Positions 51,746-60,982 are shown, numbered from the stretch's first letter. The stretch is DNA of 64,000 nucleotides from DATENM01 sp045807765 (GCA_045807765.1 JBJMGU010000011.1:32042-96041), one strand, 5' to 3'. A program made the numbers and translations. Notes: generated from the letters alone by a model not told the origin.

Positions 51746-53140
51746 TCAATAAGGGCCGTTGAAGGTGCCGCGGCGCAGGAATTGGCCGGCACCCTGACGG
51801 CCCCGATACTCGCCGTCTTCGATCACCACCTGACCACGCGACAAGACGGTGCGTGTGACGCCGCGCACCGTCATTCCTTCATAACAACTGTAGTCAACGT
51901 TCATGTGGTGCGTGGCCGCAGAGATCGTCTGCTCCTGTTCGGGATCGAAGATAACGATGTCGGCGTCACTGCCTACGGCAATCGTGCCTTTGCGCGGGAA
52001 CAGGCCGAAGAGCTTGGCGGCGGCGGTCGAAGTCATCTCGACGAAGCGGTTGACGCTGATCCGGCGGCCCACGACGCCGCCATTGTAGACCAGGCTCATG
52101 CGATGCTCGACGCCGGGGCCGCCGTTGGGAATCTTGGTGAAGTCGTCGAGGCCGAGCGTCTTCTGTTCCTTGAAACAGAACGGGCAGTGATCGGTCGAGA
52201 TGACTTGCAGGTCATTGCCCGCCAGTCCCTGCCAGAGCTTGTCCTGATTCCACTTCTCGCGGAGCGGCGGCGTCATCACGTACTTCGCGCCCTCGAATCC
52301 TTCCTGCTCATAATGCATGTAATCGAGGAAGAGGTACTGCGGGCAGGTTTCGGCGAACGCCGGAAGCCCGAGGTCGCGCGCCTCGCGCACTTCCTGGAGC
52401 GCGTCATAACAACTGAGATGGACGATGTAGACAGGGGCCGCGGCCATCTCGGCGATGGCGATGGCCCGATGCACGCCCTCGGCTTCGGCTTTGGTCGGGC
52501 GGGTCAACGCATGGTACTTGGGCGCGGTGTGGCCTTCGGCGAGCGCATGGCGGATGATCTCATTAATGACGATGCCGTTCTCGGCGTGCATGCAGATCAG
52601 GCCGCCGCTACTGCCTGCGACTTTCATGGCGCGGAAGATGGTCGCATCATCTACAAGAAAGACGCCGGGATAGGCCATAAACATTTTGAAGCTCGTCACG
52701 CCTTCGCGGATGAGCTGCTTCATCTCAGGAATCTTCTCGTCGGGTAGATCCGTGGTGATCAGGTGAAAGCCGTAATCGACGACCGGCTTGCCTTCGGCCT
52801 TCTGATGCCAGTTGTCGACGGCTTGAACGAGCGACTCGCCTTTGTACTGCACGGCGAAATCGATGATCGTCGTCGTCCCGCCGTGGGCGGCGGCCCGCGT
52901 GCCTGTGTGGAAGTCGTCCGACGAAGAGGTGCCGCCGAAAGGCAACTCCATGTGAGTATGCGGATCGATGCCGCCGGGGATGACCAGCATGCCTGTGGCA
53001 TCAATCGTCTTGTCGACTTCGCCGACGATCTGGGCAAGGTTCTTGCCGATCACGGTGATGGTTTCGTCTTCGACAAGCACGTCGGCCAGATAATCATCGA
53101 CCGCCGTAACGATGCGTCCGTTTTCAATCAAAAGTCTCAT
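51746..53140 (-). CDS. dihydropyrimidinase / hydantoinase family amidohydrolase
   Basis: Opens the ring of dihydrouracil, dihydrothymine or hydantoins (second step of reductive pyrimidine catabolism). The start is set at ATG 53140 (GAGGG upstream), giving 464 residues. The metal centre is visible: H61-T-H63 ('GIDPHTHMELPFGG'), carboxylated Lys152 ('SFKMFMAY'), 'VYIVHLSCYDA' and 'STDHCPF'. These match the dihydropyrimidinase branch of the cyclic amidohydrolases. The upstream neighbour, across a GxxExxY cassette, is a class III aminotransferase, and an aldehyde dehydrogenase is close by. Together they could take pyrimidines to beta-alanine and malonate semialdehyde. Confidence 0.88.
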   Translation of the reverse strand: MRLLIENGRIVTAVDDYLADVLVEDETITVIGKNLAQIVGEVDKTIDATGMLVIPGGIDPHTHMELPFGGTSSSDDFHTGTRAAAHGGTTTIIDFAVQYKGESLVQAVDNWHQKAEGKPVVDYGFHLITTDLPDEKIPEMKQLIREGVTSFKMFMAYPGVFLVDDATIFRAMKVAGSSGGLICMHAENGIVINEIIRHALAEGHTAPKYHALTRPTKAEAEGVHRAIAIAEMAAAPVYIVHLSCYDALQEVREARDLGLPAFAETCPQYLFLDYMHYEQEGFEGAKYVMTPPLREKWNQDKLWQGLAGNDLQVISTDHCPFCFKEQKTLGLDDFTKIPNGGPGVEHRMSLVYNGGVVGRRISVNRFVEMTSTAAAKLFGLFPRKGTIAVGSDADIVIFDPEQEQTISAATHHMNVDYSCYEGMTVRGVTRTVLSRGQVVIEDGEYRGRQGAGQFLRRGTFNGPY

Positions 53141-53161
53141 GGTCTGCCCTCGCCGAGAATT

Positions 53162-53203
53162 TGCCACAAAGGCACCAAGGCACAAAGATTCACAAAGATT
53201 CAC
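53162..53203. repeat. left arm of inverted repeat bracketing the GxxExxY gene (locus G)
   Basis: 53162-53193 pairs with 53594-53625 (29 of 32 bases) and is followed by a second AAAGATTCAC unit. Words are CACAAAGG/CACCAAGG, like locus D. The GxxExxY stop codon (53200-53202) lies in this arm. Confidence 0.85.
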
Positions 53204-53592
53204 ATGATGAATCTTCTGATGCCGCTCTTAATGAAAGTCACTCTGAAGTTGATAAGAAAACCCAACCGTTTACCGGTGAGTTTAAGGTGACTGAGTACTT
53301 GCGCTTCCCAAACTGGATTGACTTGTTCAACGGCCTTCAATTCGCAGATAACCAGATCATCTACTAGGACATCTAGCCGAAGCCCTTCGTTGAAAACGAT
53401 CCCATCGTAAACAATCGGTATATCAACTTGTCTTTTGTATGGCAGTCCGCGCTTGCTCAATTCATGACAAAAGCATATTTCGTAAACCTTTTCCAACAAG
53501 CCAGGGTCTAGCTGCTTATGGACTGTATAAGCCGCCCCCACAATCGCTTTGCCGACGTCTTCTTCTTGATGGGATAAAGGTATAAATCCCAT
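53200..53592 (-). CDS. GxxExxY protein (PD-(D/E)XK nuclease-like)
   Basis: A 130-residue protein from ATG 53592. It carries the family-defining motif GLLEKVY and 'LRLDVLVDDLVICELKAV', which fits the D...ExK active-site pattern of PD-(D/E)XK nuclease folds (PDDEXK_3). The family is common in Acidobacteriota, Planctomycetes and similar genomes, often in many copies; its function is unestablished. The gene is tightly enclosed by a 32-bp imperfect inverted repeat: the start codon is one base from one arm and the stop lies inside the other. No Shine-Dalgarno is seen. The cassette separates an aminotransferase from a dihydropyrimidinase. Confidence 0.9.
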   Translation of the reverse strand: MGFIPLSHQEEDVGKAIVGAAYTVHKQLDPGLLEKVYEICFCHELSKRGLPYKRQVDIPIVYDGIVFNEGLRLDVLVDDLVICELKAVEQVNPVWEAQVLSHLKLTGKRLGFLINFRVTFIKSGIRRFIM

Positions 53593-53593
53593 A

Positions 53594-53625
53594 GTGATTC
53601 TTTGTGCCTTTGTGTCTTTGTGGCA
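53594..53625. repeat. right arm of inverted repeat bracketing the GxxExxY gene (locus G)
   Basis: Inverse of the left arm with three mismatches. It ends 7 bases before the stop codon of the aminotransferase (53633). Confidence 0.85.
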
Positions 53626-53632
53626 AGCTGTT

Positions 53633-54943
53633 TTACAGCGCCGCGAACGCGCCGTCGAGCGCCGTGACCAGCTCGTCAATATCCGCTTTGCTCGCAATCA
53701 ACGGCGGCCCCAGGCGGATGACGTTGCCGTAAAGGCCGCCCTTGCCAATCAGCACGCCGCGCCGCCGCGTTTCTTCAAAGACACGCACTACCGATTCGGC
53801 GTCAGGCTGTTTGGTCGTGCGGTCTTTGACGCATTCAATCGCCTGCATCAAGCCCATGCCGCGCACATCGCCAATCACCTGATACTTGTCTTTCAGCTCT
53901 TCGAGCCGTGCGCGCAAGTAGCCGCCGACTTCGCGGGCGTTGCGCGGCAGGTCGTTCTCTTCGATGACGCGGATCGTCGCCAGCGCCGCCGCCGCTGTCA
54001 CAGGGTTGCCGCCAAAAGTCGAAAACGTCAGCGACGGGTACTTGTCGGCGATCTCCGACAGCGCCGTCGTGCAGCCGATGGGCGAGCCGTTCGCCATGCC
54101 TTTGGCAAAGGTCATCACTTCGGGCTCGACTTCCCAATGCTCGATGCCGCACCAGTGATCGCCTGTGCGTCCCCAGCCGGTCTGCACTTCGTCGCAGATG
54201 TAGATGCCGCCGTAACGGCGAACGATTTCAGTGACCACTTTGAAATAATCTTTCGGCGGCGTGATGAAGCCGCCGACTCCCATGATCGGCTCGGCGATGA
54301 AGGCGGCGATCTCTCCCGTTGTCGAAGTCTGAATCAGCTCTTCGACATCGCGGGCGCATTCCAGGGCGCACGATTCGGGATTGAGGTTGAACGGGCAGCG
54401 ATAACAATAAGGCGCATGGGCATGGACGATGCCGGGGACCAGCGACGGCCCGTGCTTCCACGTCGAATGCCCGGTCGCCGTCATGTTCATCACCGAGCGC
54501 CCGTGATAGGCGTGGCGCAGGGCGATGATTTCGGTGCGCCCGGTGTAGAGCCGCGCCAGCACCATCGCGGTCTCGTCGGCTTCGGTGCCGCTGCTGGTGA
54601 AGAAGCTCTTCTGCAAGCGGCCCGGCGTAATCTCGGCCACTTTCGCGGCCAGATCGGCTTGCGGGCGGTTGATGTAGAGCGTCGAGGTATGAGCGATGGC
54701 GCCGGCCTGACGGCTGATGGCTTCGACGACTTCCGGGCGCGCGTGGCCGACCGATGTCGTCAACACGCCGCCAAAGCAGTCGAGGTAGCGGTTGCCTTCG
54801 GTATCCCAGACCTGCATGCCTTCGCCGCGTTCGAGCGCGATTGGCTCTTTATAATAAGTCGCAGCGCAGGGCCAGATGTACTCTTTCTGTTTGGCAACGA
54901 GGTCGTCGGTTGCAGGTTGCGTCGTCGGATTTTGTGCGGCCAT
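53633..54943 (-). CDS. class III (PLP-dependent) aminotransferase
   Basis: A 436-residue fold-type I aminotransferase (AGXT2/GabT-like). PLP-site features: 'FFTSSGTEADETAM' (phosphate-binding turn), 'HAYHGRSVMNMTATG', 'YICDEVQTGWGRTG' (Asp to the pyridine nitrogen) and the Schiff-base Lys in 'TFAKGMANGSP'. Substrates cannot be fixed from sequence; alanine:glyoxylate or beta-alanine:pyruvate type activity is plausible given the adjacent dihydropyrimidinase. A Cys-rich insert ('CYRCPFNLNPESCALEC') in the middle is seen in the AGXT2-like branch. Confidence 0.88.
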   Translation of the reverse strand: MAAQNPTTQPATDDLVAKQKEYIWPCAATYYKEPIALERGEGMQVWDTEGNRYLDCFGGVLTTSVGHARPEVVEAISRQAGAIAHTSTLYINRPQADLAAKVAEITPGRLQKSFFTSSGTEADETAMVLARLYTGRTEIIALRHAYHGRSVMNMTATGHSTWKHGPSLVPGIVHAHAPYCYRCPFNLNPESCALECARDVEELIQTSTTGEIAAFIAEPIMGVGGFITPPKDYFKVVTEIVRRYGGIYICDEVQTGWGRTGDHWCGIEHWEVEPEVMTFAKGMANGSPIGCTTALSEIADKYPSLTFSTFGGNPVTAAAALATIRVIEENDLPRNAREVGGYLRARLEELKDKYQVIGDVRGMGLMQAIECVKDRTTKQPDAESVVRVFEETRRRGVLIGKGGLYGNVIRLGPPLIASKADIDELVTALDGAFAAL

Positions 54944-55025
54944 CGAATCCTCCAGTCTGATGATTAATGCGATATGTGAAAGCGCGATTATTTAACTACA
55001 GGCGATGGCAGGCGTCAATCTAGGG

Positions 55026-56180
55026 CTAGACCTTGTTGGCCTTCAGCTCGGCGAGCGAGTAATGCGTATCGCGCCAGTTGATGCCGTCATTCTGTATCGT
55101 CTTGCGCGTCGCGTTCCACATCAGGTAGAGGAACAGCAAAACCGCAAAAGGGAAGAGCAGGGCATACCGGCGGCGCGCGCCGACCAGCCGCGCGCCGCGC
55201 GCGTAGCCCGCCATCACGATCAACACAGAGGCCAGGTTCAGCCACCGCGTCGCGCCATGCGTCACAAACACGCCGATGAAAGGCCAGAGGAACCAGACGA
55301 GTTGCAGCAGCGCCCCACCCGCCACGAGCGCCAGGCTGTATTCAAGCCCCGCGAAGAAATTCTTCTCCGTGCCGGCAATCAGCTCGCGCACGGATGCGTA
55401 CCATTCGACAGAGATCATGCCGACGCCATGCAACACCTCTTGCCGGTAGCCGCTCTGCTTAAGCACCTTGCCGAGCTTCATGTCGTCATCAGGCCGCATG
55501 CGAATCTTTTGATGACCGCCGATCTGACGATAGGCTTCCGCCCGCACCAGATTGAATGCGCCAATGCCGATGAAGCGCGAGCTGCGCGGGTCCGCCGCCT
55601 TCCAGGGTTTCGCGAAAAGCGCAAAGAACAGGCCGAAGACGCCGAGAAAAGCATTCAACATCACGCCCGGCATATGTCCTTCCGGCCCCATCGTAATGTG
55701 GTCGCGGCGTTCGCGCTCGGCATAGCTCACGGCTCGCCGGATCGCCGTCGGATGCATGATGATGTCCGCATCGGTGAATAGAAGAAAGTCGCCCGTCGCC
55801 TGCCGCGCCGCGAAGTCGAGCGCGTGATTCTTGCCGAGCCAGCCCGGCGGCAGCTCCGTGATGTGCAGCGGGCGCAGCCGCACGTTGCGTGCGGCCATGC
55901 GGTCGAGGATGCCGCCCGTCTCGTCGGTCGAGCGGTCGTCGGCGACAATGACTTCGAGCGGGGAGTAATCTTGATTGAGCACTGACTGCAAGGCTTCTTC
56001 GATGTGGCGGGCCTCGTTGCGGGCGGCGATGACGACAGAGACGCGCGGCCAGACCGTTTGTTCGAGCGATGCGATATCTTTAAGTGAACGGATGCGCCGG
56101 TTGCCCTGCCATAGATCGATGGTCATGAGGACGTAAGCTACGACCGTGACGGCGGCGAGATAGAACAGAAATTTTCCCAT
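55026..56180 (-). CDS. family 2 glycosyltransferase, membrane-anchored
   Basis: I start at ATG 56180 (384 residues); upstream codons are repeat DNA. One N-terminal helix, then a GT-A domain ('VSVVIAARNEARHIEEALQSVL', 'VIVADDRSTDETGGIL', the DxD-type 'LLFTDADIIM'), a later acceptor-side 'RPDDDMKLGKVLK' and three C-terminal membrane helices. This layout fits processive or lipid-linked GT2 enzymes such as hopene-associated HpnB-like or ceramide-type transferases. Acceptor unknown. The start codon directly follows the GATGAAT element (locus H) with no Shine-Dalgarno. Confidence 0.88.
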   Translation of the reverse strand: MGKFLFYLAAVTVVAYVLMTIDLWQGNRRIRSLKDIASLEQTVWPRVSVVIAARNEARHIEEALQSVLNQDYSPLEVIVADDRSTDETGGILDRMAARNVRLRPLHITELPPGWLGKNHALDFAARQATGDFLLFTDADIIMHPTAIRRAVSYAERERRDHITMGPEGHMPGVMLNAFLGVFGLFFALFAKPWKAADPRSSRFIGIGAFNLVRAEAYRQIGGHQKIRMRPDDDMKLGKVLKQSGYRQEVLHGVGMISVEWYASVRELIAGTEKNFFAGLEYSLALVAGGALLQLVWFLWPFIGVFVTHGATRWLNLASVLIVMAGYARGARLVGARRRYALLFPFAVLLFLYLMWNATRKTIQNDGINWRDTHYSLAELKANKV

Positions 56181-56274
<94 letters not shown>

Positions 56275-56280
<6 letters not shown>

Positions 56281-57741
56281 GTAGTTGATGTAAACGGTCT
56301 TGGCCTCTGTGTAGAAATCCAGCACCGCGTCGCCGACTTCGCGCCCGCCGTAACCGCTCTCTTTGATGCCGCCGAACGGCGCGTGCGAATAGCCGCCGAC
56401 GCCTGGGCGGTTGACATGCACCATGCCCGATTCGATGCGCTCGGCGAACTGGAAGACGCGCCCGACGTCGCGCGTGAAGATCGAAGCCGTCAGCCCATAG
56501 CGCACCGCGTTGGCAATCCGCAGCGCTTCGTCCAGGTCGGCGGCGCGGATCACCGCCAGCACCGGCCCGAAGATTTCTTCGCGGGCAATTTCCATGTCGG
56601 GCTGCGCTTCGATAACCGTCGGCGGAAAGAAGAAGCCGCGCTCCAGGCCATCGCCCTGCATCGCTTCACCGCCTGTGCAGAAGCGCGCCTGTTCGCGGCG
56701 GCCCGATTCGATGTAGCGCGCCACGCCCGCCATCGCCCGCTCGTCCACCAGCGGCCCCATCTCGATGCCCGTTTGCATGCCTGGCCCTGTGCGAAACGCG
56801 GCGGCGCGCGCGACCAGCCGCTCAAGGAACTGGTCATAAATATCACCGACGACGATGGCGCGGCTGGTCGCCGTGCAGCGCTGGCCGGTTGCGCCAAAAG
56901 CGCCCGCCGCCGCTCCCGCCACCGCCATGTCGAGGTCGGCGTCTTCGAGGATGATCTGCGGGTTCTTGCCGCCCAGCTCCAATTGCAATTTTAATAAGCG
57001 GTCGCTCGCGGCTCGCGCGATCAGCTTGCCGACTTTGGTCGAGCCGGTAAACGACACACCGCGTACCCTTTCGTTGGTAATCAATTCTTCGCCCGGCTCG
57101 GCATCGCCATGCACCAGATTGACGACGCCTGCCGGCAGGCCGACTTCTTCGAGGCCGCGCACCAGCATTGCCGCGGTCATCGGCGTCAGCGGCGACGGCT
57201 TCAACACGCAGGTATTGCCGGCAACCAGCGCCGGTGCCAGCTTCCACACAGGGATGGCCACAGGGAAATTCCACGGGCTGATCAAGCCGACGACGCCGAG
57301 CGGCTGAGTGTTCGTGTAGCAAAAGATACTGTCGTCTTCCGAAGGAAGGACGCGCCCACCGAGCCGGCGGCCCATCCCTGCCGTGTATTCAAGGATGTCG
57401 AGCGAGCGGCGCACTTCGCCGACGGATTCGGCCAACGTCTTGCCTTCTTCGCGGGTCAGCAGCATGGCGAGGTGGTCTTTGTTGGCTTCAAGCCAGGCGA
57501 GCCAGTCGAACAGCAGCTTGCCGCGCCGCGGCGCCGGCCATGCGCGCCACGCGTCAGAGGCGTGCTCGGCGGCTTCGATAGCCTGCCGCGCGTCTTCTCT
57601 CGCGGAATCGGGAGCGCGGCCCGCAAGCACGCTGCGATCCGCAGGGTCGAAGCGGTCTGTCCATTTGCCGGAAGCGGCAGGTTGCCAGCGGCCATCAATG
57701 AAGTTCAACACCGTGTCGCCGAGTTGTGGGATTCCGTTCAT
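56275..57741 (-). CDS. NAD(P)-dependent aldehyde dehydrogenase
   Basis: Oxidises an aldehyde to the acid. The start is set at ATG 57741 (AAAGGAG, 10 bases upstream), giving 488 residues. Catalytic features: 'GLISPWNFPVAIPVWKLAPAL', 'VSFTGSTKVGKLIA', the general-base Glu in 'LQLELGGKNP', the nucleophilic Cys in 'FGATGQRCTATSRAI' and the late 'EEIFGPVLAVI'. It resembles semialdehyde dehydrogenases of the ALDH superfamily. Next to the aminotransferase and dihydropyrimidinase it may process a semialdehyde product, but this is inference. Its stop codon is formed by the heptamer array. Confidence 0.92.
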
Positions 57742-58135
57742 CGCGTCGAGTCTCCTTTGGTTCAGATGATACGGCGGCATTATCTCGGATCGCCTGTGCA
57801 GATTGCAACGACGCGCTCAACGCTTTGAGCCCATTGGCAACAGCAGGCACTGGCAGCTATTGTTCGCCATGTTCTGATCGGTGATCTGGCAGGTCGTCTA
57901 ATTGGCGATGATGACGGTCGCAGTGCCGCTCTTGCAAGTAGGCGCTCCAGACCTGCGCCGCGAACGAAGACGAGCGAGTGTTGCCGCTGCCATCGCTTGC
58001 CGTGCATTGATTGGCGTCGGTTTACTTACCCGCTGTGTTCCCATCCTTAAGTCGAGCCGTTATCATGAGGGTGAGAAATACGGAGAGGGAATTGGCTGAT
58101 GCGCGGCGGTGGGCCGCCTGGAGTGAGATAGCGGA
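57742..58135. other. intergenic region with decayed-gene appearance
   Basis: No intact gene. On the minus strand, fragments such as 'CTASDGSGNTRSSSFAAQVW' and, in another frame, 'CKSGTATVIIAN' stop 'TTCQITDQNMANNSCQC' (about 57835-58030) read like pieces of one secreted protein broken by a frameshift and a stop. This is weak evidence. It lies at the start of a less GC-rich patch. Confidence 0.3.
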
Positions 58136-58654
58136 ATGAAACGCATCTTAGTTATTGGGACATCAGGTGCGGGCAAGTCGACGCTGGCACAGCGCGTATC
58201 CAAATCCCTGGGATTGCCCTTCATTGCCTCAGATCATTTTTATTGGGAGCCGGGCTGGAAGGTGGCCTCATCAGAGAAAGTTCACCAGCAACTCAGGGAG
58301 ATCATCCATCAGGAAGCGTGGGTGTTGGATGGCAATTTTGACGACGAGCGCGAATCGGTCTGGTGTCGAGCGGATTGCATCATTTGGCTCGACTATTCTT
58401 TGCTGACCATTTGTCGCCGCAGTGTCTTCCGCAATTTTCACTGGGTGATAACCCGGCAGCCGACCTGGTCAGGCAATCGGATGACGCTCGAAAGAGCCCT
58501 TTCGGGCCTACGCCATGCGGTCAAATCTTATCGCGTCAAAAGGCGAAACTATCCGCAATGGCTGGCTGAATTATCCGGCGTTCCGAGGTATCGATTTTGT
58601 ACCAGCCGTGAAGCAGAAGCCTGGCTTCAAAGTCTGAAGCAACAGGCGACATGA
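58136..58654 (+). CDS. P-loop NTPase, FlaR/adenylate-kinase-like
   Basis: A 172-residue protein with Walker A GTSGAGKST (8-16) at the very N-terminus, 'SDHFYWEPGWK' and 'WVLDGNF', matching small kinase-like P-loop proteins annotated as 'DNA topology modulation protein FlaR' or AAA family ATPase. These are probably nucleotide or small-molecule kinases; the name is historical. Codon use and GC are lower than in neighbouring genes, and flanking DNA holds only fragments, so it may be acquired. A terminator-like hairpin lies ~110 bp after the stop. Confidence 0.82.
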   Translation: MKRILVIGTSGAGKSTLAQRVSKSLGLPFIASDHFYWEPGWKVASSEKVHQQLREIIHQEAWVLDGNFDDERESVWCRADCIIWLDYSLLTICRRSVFRNFHWVITRQPTWSGNRMTLERALSGLRHAVKSYRVKRRNYPQWLAELSGVPRYRFCTSREAEAWLQSLKQQAT

Positions 58655-58761
58655 AATTTGCAAACGATGTTTACGGTTTCATCTATGCGGTTTATCAGGC
58701 GCCCAACAAGGCGTTGCCGCAGAGGCCGTGCGGCGCAATCATCATTGCTCATTGTGGCAAA

Positions 58762-58811
58762 GGCAGGCCACGCTGTCTCGTTAGCGCGGGGTGGCCTGCC
58801 TATTTTTATTG
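58762..58811 (+). terminator. rho-independent terminator
   Basis: GGCAGGCCACGC (58762-58773) pairs with the GTGGCCTGCC side ending at 58800, followed by TATTTTTATT. It ends the P-loop NTPase transcript. Confidence 0.7.
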
Positions 58812-59077
58812 TTCATTGTAAATGTATGGCGAACGGTTGCCATTTCTGTTCTTCTCGCCGGAAAGGTCCACTCGGATGAGCGGGTGAACTCGGGCAGAAG
58901 CCCGAAGCGATAGCTGATAGAGTTCATCCAGGCTTGCCTGGCTCATGCTTTTCTTGTATCGTGTCCGCCGTCACGCTGAAATATGATGGCTGCCGTTGGC
59001 CCGCAGGCAGTAGATGAGGCAGGAGTTAGGCTCCGTTAGCAAGACCGCAGGCTACCCATTGTAATAAGCGGTTTGTC

Positions 59078-59242
59078 ATGAGGATTCCCTTGCCGGGTAA
59101 AATCGCCGCTGCTCTATTCGTGGTTGCTTTCTATGCTCTCAGTGCGGTTGAGGCGAATGCCGCCATCAGGAGAGTTTCAGAACTTAGGGGGTTACCATCC
59201 AAGGCGGGGATGCCAGGTGAAGCGGTTGTCCGCGCCCACTGA
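59078..59242 (+). CDS. putative short secreted peptide or truncated gene
   Basis: A 54-residue frame with a clear signal peptide ('IAAALFVVAFYALSAVEANA' then AI) and only ~25 residues after the predicted cleavage. No good ribosome site is seen. Probably the 5' remnant of an exported-protein gene; a genuine small secreted peptide cannot be excluded. The stretch 58822-59077 before it shows nothing I can assign. Confidence 0.35.
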   Translation: MRIPLPGKIAAALFVVAFYALSAVEANAAIRRVSELRGLPSKAGMPGEAVVRAH

Positions 59243-59314
59243 ACGGTGGCGTCAGGTGTTATTGAGTGGTCACTGAAACATTCACAATTCATTCTCAGGT
59301 TGAGGAAAACGACA

Positions 59315-59824
59315 ATGGAAACTCCTGATTCAAAGACACCACCTTCTTATGGTCCTTCCATATCGGCTGACGCAAACGGGTCGAGGAACCAACCGTCGAA
59401 TACGGAGTTGATGCCAGCCGAGGTACGCGACCGTGTCTTCCGCTCAGCCAATTGGTTCTTTTGGATTGCGGGGCTGTCGCTGATCAACTCGATTGCCACG
59501 CATCTAGGCGGCAACTGGCACTTCTTTTTAGGGCTTGGGATCACGGCAGTCGCTGACGCCGTGGCGCAGCAAATTGGCGGGATAGGTCCAGGTTTAGCCC
59601 TGGTATTCGACCTGATCGGGGCAGGCATATTCGTTGGCATCGGGCTACTGGCACGGCGAATGATGCTATGGGCGTTTGTGGTCGGGATGGTGGCGTACGG
59701 GCTGGATGGGGTGGTGCTGTTGATGCTCGGCGAGTATCTCAGCGCCGGGTTCCACGGCTATGTACTTTATAGTATTTATCTCGGAGTGAATGCCCTGCGC
59801 CAGCAGCGCATGGCGGCAGGATAG
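59315..59824 (+). CDS. small integral membrane protein, unknown function
   Basis: The start is set at ATG 59315 (GAGGAAA upstream), giving 169 residues. A polar ~45-residue N-terminus ('METPDSKTPPSYGPSISAD') is followed by four to five hydrophobic segments ('WFFWIAGLSLINSIATHLG', 'FFLGLGITAVADAVAQQIG', 'ALVFDLIGAGIFVGIGLLA', 'AFVVGMVAYGLDGVVLLML', 'FHGYVLYSIYLGVNAL'). It resembles uncharacterised conserved membrane proteins of similar length. It lies alone in the less GC-rich patch. Confidence 0.7.
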   Translation: METPDSKTPPSYGPSISADANGSRNQPSNTELMPAEVRDRVFRSANWFFWIAGLSLINSIATHLGGNWHFFLGLGITAVADAVAQQIGGIGPGLALVFDLIGAGIFVGIGLLARRMMLWAFVVGMVAYGLDGVVLLMLGEYLSAGFHGYVLYSIYLGVNALRQQRMAAG

Positions 59825-59931
59825 AAGGCCGTGACCGGAAGGCGCCTCACAATGAATCCAAATCAGTAAAAGAGGATGAGGTTAAACCGTTGAAAGCAAA
59901 ACACGAGCAACCGGTTAAACCAAACTTATTA

Positions 59932-59960
59932 TTGACTTGGTTCGGGGTCAGAACTAAACT
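59932..59960 (+). promoter_or_regulatory. sigma70-type promoter for lytic transglycosylase gene
   Basis: TTGACT (59932-59937), 17-nt spacer, TAAACT (59955-59960), about 60 bp before the start at 60025. Confidence 0.6.
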
Positions 59961-60024
59961 GGCCGTGTTTACGCATGCCCCTGCGTTCGTTGTGTCATGA
60001 GCCAACCCCGAAGCGAGATCGCGC

Positions 60025-60831
60025 ATGAGATTCTTTGCCGTCCTGATGCTCGGCTGTGCATTAGGATTGATCGCCGACACCGCGCGCGCCCAGGAAGCGC
60101 GCCTCGCGAGCAACGCCGACATTATGAGTGAAGCGCAGGCCACGCCGCGCACGCCAACGCTCGTCCTTGTCAACGAAACCGTCAAGCCCGCCGCCGACGC
60201 CAAAGCCGGCACGGCGCTGAAAACTTCGGCGGTAAAAGGAACGACTACGAAAGCCGCGACTTCGACCACGCCGACTATGGTAGCGGCGCAGCCCATCGTC
60301 ATATCGGGCGCGGTCACTGCGCCGAGCGTCGAAACAGTAGCCGAGACTACAGGCAATCCAAAATACGATGAATATGTCAAACAGTCGGCGGCGCGCAACG
60401 GCGTAGACCCGAACTTAATCATCTCGGTCATGCGCCAGGAATCGGGCTTCAACCTGCGAGCGCGCTCGTACAAAGGCGCGAGCGGGTTGATGCAATTGAT
60501 GCCCGGCACCGCGGCGCGTTTCGGGGTCACCAACATTTATGACCCGCAGCAGAATATCGAAGGCGGCACGCGCTATTTGCGCTTCCTGCTCGACCAGTTT
60601 AACGGCGACATCAGCCTGGTGCTGGCCGGTTATAACGCCGGCGAAAATGCGGTGGTCAATTCCGGCTACCGCGTACCGCGTTATCGCGAGACGCAGGCGT
60701 ACGTAAAGAGCATCTCGGCGCGCTATGACCGCGTGAAGGGCAAGGTCGCGCACACCAAAGCGGCGACCGCTGGCCCGCTTGCGCCGGCTGCCGAAACCTT
60801 CGCCGGCGGACGGCTGTCGAATAATTATTAG
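60025..60831 (+). CDS. lytic transglycosylase (SLT domain)
   Basis: Cleaves peptidoglycan glycan strands with formation of 1,6-anhydro ends. It has 268 residues: a signal peptide (~1-22, ending 'DTARA'), a low-complexity Ala/Thr/Lys linker to ~110, then a family 1 SLT domain with catalytic Glu139 in 'MRQESGFN' and the conserved 'GLMQLMPGTAARFG', 'NIEGGTRYLRFLL' and 'AGYNAGENAV'. It precedes an amidase gene, so this is a small cell-wall remodelling cluster. The last base of its TAG stop is the first base of a GAAGCAG heptamer array. Confidence 0.92.
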   Translation: MRFFAVLMLGCALGLIADTARAQEARLASNADIMSEAQATPRTPTLVLVNETVKPAADAKAGTALKTSAVKGTTTKAATSTTPTMVAAQPIVISGAVTAPSVETVAETTGNPKYDEYVKQSAARNGVDPNLIISVMRQESGFNLRARSYKGASGLMQLMPGTAARFGVTNIYDPQQNIEGGTRYLRFLLDQFNGDISLVLAGYNAGENAVVNSGYRVPRYRETQAYVKSISARYDRVKGKVAHTKAATAGPLAPAAETFAGGRLSNNY

Positions 60832-60955
60832 AAGCAGGAACCAGGAAGCAGAAGGCAGGAAGCAGGAAGCAGTTGGTGACTTGCTGCTCATCATTGTGCT
60901 GCGCAGAGCTTTTGAGATCGAATAGCTGTCTCCTGCCTTCTGCTTCCTGCCTCCT
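60831..60955. repeat. heptamer-repeat hairpin, word GAAGCAG (locus I)
   Basis: Six heptamers (60831-60872; GAAGCAG with GAACCAG and AAGGCAG variants) and an inverse arm. 60842-60860 pairs perfectly over 19 bp with 60931-60949. Confidence 0.8.
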
Positions 60956-60982
60956 TCCCCACGTGGGGCAGGAAAAAATTTC

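Noticed and set aside
53204..53367. Plus-strand ORFs over the GxxExxY gene
   Set aside because: The minus strand carries the GLLEKVY and D..ExK motifs; the plus frames have none.
58651..58821. 56-codon ORF overlapping the end of the P-loop NTPase gene
   Set aside because: It runs straight through a terminator hairpin and has no ribosome site of its own beyond the upstream coding sequence; most likely chance.
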